Assembly: GCF_050003625.1 (NCBI RefSeq)
Contig: NC_134399.1
Coordinates: forward strand, 153,196,473 to 153,260,472
DNA: 64,000 nucleotides
From: Haematobia irritans
Lineage: Eukaryota > Arthropoda > Insecta > Diptera > Muscidae
Direction: 5' to 3'
Shown: piece after piece, positions 60,747 through 64,000 of the stretch
How positions within the stretch are numbered: the first letter of the stretch is position 1
How the letters are laid out: the number at the start of each line of letters is the position of its first letter
Notes under the pieces: generated by a model
Told to the model about the DNA's origin: nothing
Database searches by the model: none
The model's input: the letters and a program-made list of their open reading frames with translations, nothing else
Translations under genes and position numbers: made by a program

Positions 60747-63700
60747 CCATCCAAATCCTGAAAAAAATTAAATTTTTATATGAAAAATTTGTTTTGCTCA
60801 TATCTCCTAAACTATGCGTCCTAGAGCGAAAAGGAGCTTAATTCATGACCACCCCCAAAAAATCTAAAATTCCATCCAAATCCTGAAAAAATTTAAATTT
60901 TTATATGAAAAATTTGTTTTGCTCATATCTCCTAAACTATGCGTCCTAGAGCGAAAAGGAGCTTAATTCATGACCACCCCCAAAAAATCGAAAATTCCTT
61001 CGAAATCCTGAAAAAATTGAAATTTTTATATGAAAAACTTGTTTTGCTCATATCTCCTAAACTATGCGTCCTAGAGCGAAAAGGAGCTTAATTCATGACC
61101 ACCCCCAAAAAATCGAAAATTCCTTCGAAATCCTGAAAAAATTGAAATTTTTATATGAAAAACTTGTTTTGCTCATATGTCCTAAACTATGCGTCCTATA
61201 GCGAAAAGGAGCTTAATTCATGACCACCGCAAAAAAATCGAAAATTCCATCCAAATCCTGAAAAAATTGAAATTTTTATATGAAAAACTTGTTTTGCTCA
61301 TATCTCCTAAACTATGCGTCCTAGAGCGAAAAGGAGCTTAATTCATGACCACCCCCACAAAATCGAAAATTCCTTCGAAATCCTGAAAAAATTGAAATTT
61401 TTATATGAAAAACTTGTTTTGCTCATATCTCATAAACTATGCGTCCTAGAGCGAAAAGGAGCTTAATTCATGACCACCCCCAAAAAATCGAAAATTCCTT
61501 CGAAATCCTGAAAAAATTGAAATTTTTATATGAAAAACTTGTTTTGCTCATATCTCCTAAACTATGCGTCCTAGAGCGAAAAGGAGCTTAATTCATGACC
61601 ACCCCCAAAAAATCGAAAATTCCCTCCAAATCCTGAAAAAATTTAAATTTTATATGAAAAACTTGTTTTGCTCATATCTCCTAAACTATGCGTCCTAGAG
61701 CGAAAAGGAGCTTAATTCATGACCACCCCCAAAAAATCGAAAATTCCATCCAAATCCTGAAAAAATTTAAATTTTTATATGAAAAATTTGTTTTGCTCAT
61801 ATCTCCTAAACTATGCGTCCTAGAGCGAAAAGGAGCTTAATTCATGACCACCCCAAAAAAATCGAAAATTCCTTCGAAATCCCGAAAAAATTGAAATTTT
61901 TATATGAAAAACTTGTTTTGCTCATATCTCCTAAACTATGCGTCCTAGAGCTTAATTCATGACTACCCCCAAAAAATCGAAAATTCCATCCAAATCCTGA
62001 AAAATTTTAAATTTTTATATGAAAAACTTGTTTTGCTCATATCTCCTAAACTATGCGTCCTAGAGCGAAAAGGAGCTTAATTCATGACCAATTTTTATAT
62101 GAAAAACTTGTTTTGCTCATATCTCCTAAACTATGCGTCCTAGAGCGAAAAGGAGCTTAATTCATGACCACCCCCAAAAAATCGAAAATTCCTTCGAAAT
62201 CCTGAAAAAATTGAAATTTTTATATGAAAAACTTGTTTTGCTCATATCTCCTAAACTATGCGTCCTAGAGCGAAAAGGAGCTTAATTCATGACCACCCCC
62301 AAAAAATCGAAAATTACATCCAAATCCTGAAAAAATTGAAATTTTTATACGAAAAACTTGTTTTGCTCATATCTCCTAAACTATGCGTCCTAGAGCGAAA
62401 AGGAGCTTAATTCATGACCACCCCCAAAAAATCGAAAATTCCATCCAAATCCTGAAAAAATTGAAATTTTTATATGAAAAACTTGTTTTGCTCATATCTC
62501 CTAAACTATGCGTCCTAGAGCGAAAAGGAGCTTAATTCATGACCACCCCCAAAAAATCGAAAATTCCATCCAAATCATGAAAAAATTTAAATTTTTATAT
62601 GAAAAATTTGTTTTGCTCATATCTCCTAAACTATGCGTCCTAGAGCGAAAAGGAGCTTAATTCATGACCACCCCCAAAAAATCGAAAATTCCATCCAAAT
62701 CCTAAAAAAATTGAAATTTTTATATGAAAAACTTGTTTTGCTCATATCTCCTAAACTATGCGTCCTAGAGCTTAATTCATGACCACCCCCAAAAAATCGA
62801 AAATTCCATCCAAATCCTGAAAAAATTGAAATTTTTATATGAAAAACTTGTTTTGCTCATATCTCCTAAACTATGCGTCCTAGAGCGAAAAGGAGCTTAA
62901 TTCATGACCACCCCAAAAAATCGAAAATTCCATCCAAATCCTGAAAAAATTGAAATTTTTATATGAAAAACTTGTTTTGCTCATATCTCCTAAACTATGC
63001 GTCCTAGAGATTAATTCATGACCACCCCCAAAAAATCGAAAATTCCATCCAAATCCTGAAAAAATTGAAATTTTTATATGAAAAACTTGTTTTGCTCATA
63101 TCTCCTAAACTATGCGTCCTAGAGCGAAAAGGAGCTTAATTCATGACCACCCCAAAAAATCGAAAATTCCTTCCAAATCCTGAAAAAATTGAAATTTTTA
63201 TATGAAAAACTTGTTTTGCTCATATCTCCTAAACTATGCGTCCTAGAGCGAAAAGGAGCTTAATTCATGACCACCCCCAAAAAATCGAAAATTCCATCCA
63301 AATCCTGAAAAAATTGAAATTTTTATACGAAAAACTTGTTTTGCTCATATCTCCTAAACTATGCGTCCTAGAGCCAAAAGGAGCTTAATTCATGACCACC
63401 CCCAAAAAATCGAAAATTCCTTCGAAATCCTGAAAAAATTGAAATTTTTATATGAAAAACTTGTTTTGCTCATATCTCCTAAACTATGCGTTCTAGAGCG
63501 AAAAGGAGCTTAATTCATGACCACCCCCAAAAAATCGAAAATTCCATCCAAATCCTGAAAAAATTGAAATTTTTATATGAAAAACTTGTTTTGCTCATAT
63601 CTCCTAAACTATGCGTCCCAGAGCGAAAAGGAGCTTAATTCATGACCACCCCAAAAAAATCGAAAATTCCATCCAAATCCTGAAAAAATTGAAATTTTTA

Positions 63701-64000
63701 TATGAAAAACTTGTTTTGCTCATATCTCCTAAACTATGCGTCGTAGAGTGAAAAGGAGCTTAATTCATGACCACCCCCAAAAAATCGAAAATTCCATCCA
63801 AATCCTGAAAAAATTGAAATTTTTATATGAAAAACTTGTTTTGCTCATATCTCCTAAACTATGCGTCCTAGAGCGAAAAGGAGCTTAATTAATGACCACC
63901 CCCAAAAAATCGAAAATTACATCCAAATCCTGAAAAAATTGAAATTTTTATATGAAAAACTTGTTTTGCTCATATCTCCTAAACTATGTGTCCTAGAGCG
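60747..64000 (+). repeat. 3.3-3.4 kb block, copy 2 (cut by window end)
   Basis: It repeats the order of 57450-60746 with CCCACAAAAT (57931/61354), CTCATAAAC and T80 (58663/62086) at offset 3423. The offset is 3298 before an inserted copy with GACCACCGC (~61220). After about 62900 it diverges: a deleted copy reads GAGATTAATTC (63007) instead of GAGCTTAATTC, and the GTCCCAGAG/GTCGTAGAGTG pair from 56281 returns. The window ends at monomer position 27 after TATGTGTCC. Confidence 0.9.

Larger units (their letters stand above)
1341..62085 (+). repeat. Core higher-order cassette P-K-W-C-Y-S-T80-Q-A, ~17 occurrences
   Basis: The C copy (GAAATCCCGAAAA) is a convenient tag: near 1595, 2285, 8175, 12085, 17135, 21670, 30820, 34125, 35970, 39270, 41625, 45130, 47450, 49680, 54490, 58455 and 61880. 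In each, C follows W and ends in the 10 bp deletion; Y (GACTACC) follows in all, although at 54570 it is an altered Y-like copy lacking a90>t and g93>t. The full cassette spans about 1.07 kb. Versions lacking T80 occur near 12085, 39270 and 47450. Near 34125 and 54490 the order switches to other monomers after Y. Confidence 0.9.
1931..62165 (+). repeat. Set of 15 identical-breakpoint 80 bp monomers (T80)
   Basis: GACCAATTTT marks loss of positions 51-95 (C-run, first A-run, hypervariable segment, second A-run). Starts of GACCA: 1931, 2621, 6823, 8507, 17471, 22002, 27712, 31156, 36301, 41955, 44649, 45463, 50012, 58663, 62086. The preceding copy is S in most cases, Y at 58663 and 62086, and W at 44649. 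The following copy is Q in eleven, A at 6823 and 8507, K at 1931 and P at 44649. One breakpoint in a nearly constant context points to a single deletion spread by block duplication. Confidence 0.95.
71..63020 (+). repeat. Set of about 55 monomers with the 10 bp deletion (D10)
   Basis: TAGAGCGAAAAGGAGCTT becomes TAGAGCTT, removing 10 bp between two GAGC tetramers. D10 most often follows N or C copies. It also follows Q or TC (near 9920, 19141, 23555, 33685, 55420, 60330), K (20505, 25035) and X-W copies (32325, 34545, 37465, 40200, 48255). Exceptions with N but no D10 occur at about 13685 and 15655. A variant join, GAGATTAATTC, is at 63007. Confidence 0.93.
1..64000 (+). repeat. Satellite DNA array, ~125 bp monomer, ~520 head-to-tail copies
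   Basis: The window is built entirely of one tandem repeat. Successive copies of ATCTCCTAAACTATGCG fall 125 bp apart in unmodified monomers, 115 bp apart where a 10 bp deletion is present, and 80 bp or less in truncated ones. Correcting for visible indels gives about 520-525 copies. All copies read in the same direction; no inversion, transposon, unique spacer or gene interrupts them. Copies differ from the reference at only a few recurring positions, so divergence is a few percent. Both ends cut through a monomer, so the array is longer than the window. Such arrays are typical of eukaryotic heterochromatin; chromosome position and species cannot be told from this sequence. Confidence 0.99.

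Noticed and set aside
1..64000. CRISPR array
   Set aside because: Repeats are contiguous 125 bp units without unique spacers, and there are no cas genes. Variation is scattered point changes, not repeat-spacer alternation.
1..64000. Telomere, rDNA, tRNA or transposon sequence within the array
   Set aside because: No short G-rich telomeric unit, no rRNA or tRNA-like segment, no long terminal repeat, terminal inverted repeat or transposase remnant was seen on either strand.
1..64000. Naming the organism or satellite family
   Set aside because: The monomer does not match a family I can name with confidence, and AT-rich 100-200 bp satellites occur across animals and plants. A database search with the 125 bp consensus would be decisive.

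Overview
The whole 64 kb window is one uninterrupted satellite DNA array. I find no protein gene, RNA gene, transposon or unique spacer. A ~125 bp monomer (about 34% GC) repeats head-to-tail roughly 520 times, always in the same orientation, and runs off both ends of the window. The left edge starts at monomer position 71 and the right edge stops at position 27, taking position 1 as the first base of ATCTCCTAAAC. An array this long and gene-free indicates a eukaryotic heterochromatic locus (centromeric, pericentromeric, subtelomeric or sex/B chromosome). Nothing in the sequence identifies the species, and I do not recognise the satellite family.

Monomer types used in the feature list, as changes from the reference copy at 7597-7721: R reference; V c19>t; Q a73>t+c76>g (contains TTCGAA); TC a73>t only; P c72>t+a73>t+c76>g; K a73>c+t97>a; A c71>a, usually with t105>c; W g93>t+c112>t; C t83>c+c55>a on a Q background; Y c49>t+a90>t+g93>t; S c55>a; H c82>a+g93>t+c112>t; N g84>a; X g64>t; Z a56>t; B t125>c; G26 c26>t; D10 a 10 bp deletion of positions 26-35; T80 an 80 bp copy lacking positions 51-95. 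'4C' means four instead of five C before the A-run.

The monomers are not in random order. A higher-order cassette P-K-W-C(D10)-Y-S-T80-Q-A recurs, complete or partial, about 17 times. Its smallest tandem forms are a 690-695 bp six-mer (1341-2725) and an 814 bp seven-mer (44649-45462). On top of this lie larger segmental duplications traced by rare private variants: 1739 bp (2880-6357), 1684 bp (6358 on), 1353 bp (8737 on), 1969 bp (12943-16880), 4416-4529 bp (18566-26065), 5145/5654 bp (30691 on), 8057-8181 bp (37886-44371 onto 46068-52428), 1749 bp (51082-54180) and 3298-3423 bp (57450-64000).

Variant types are regional. X is absent before about 19.6 kb. Z occurs only at 29.5-48.5 kb. G26 is densest at 43-54 kb. 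This fits growth by repeated unequal exchange or amplification of multi-monomer blocks with local homogenisation. Internal deletions join at short microhomologies. Each monomer has two halves: positions 56-119 are about 20% GC with A/T-tracts spaced near 10 bp, and the rest is about 48% GC and mostly more conserved. Monomer orders and breakpoints were read by eye, so individual calls may be off by a monomer in places.
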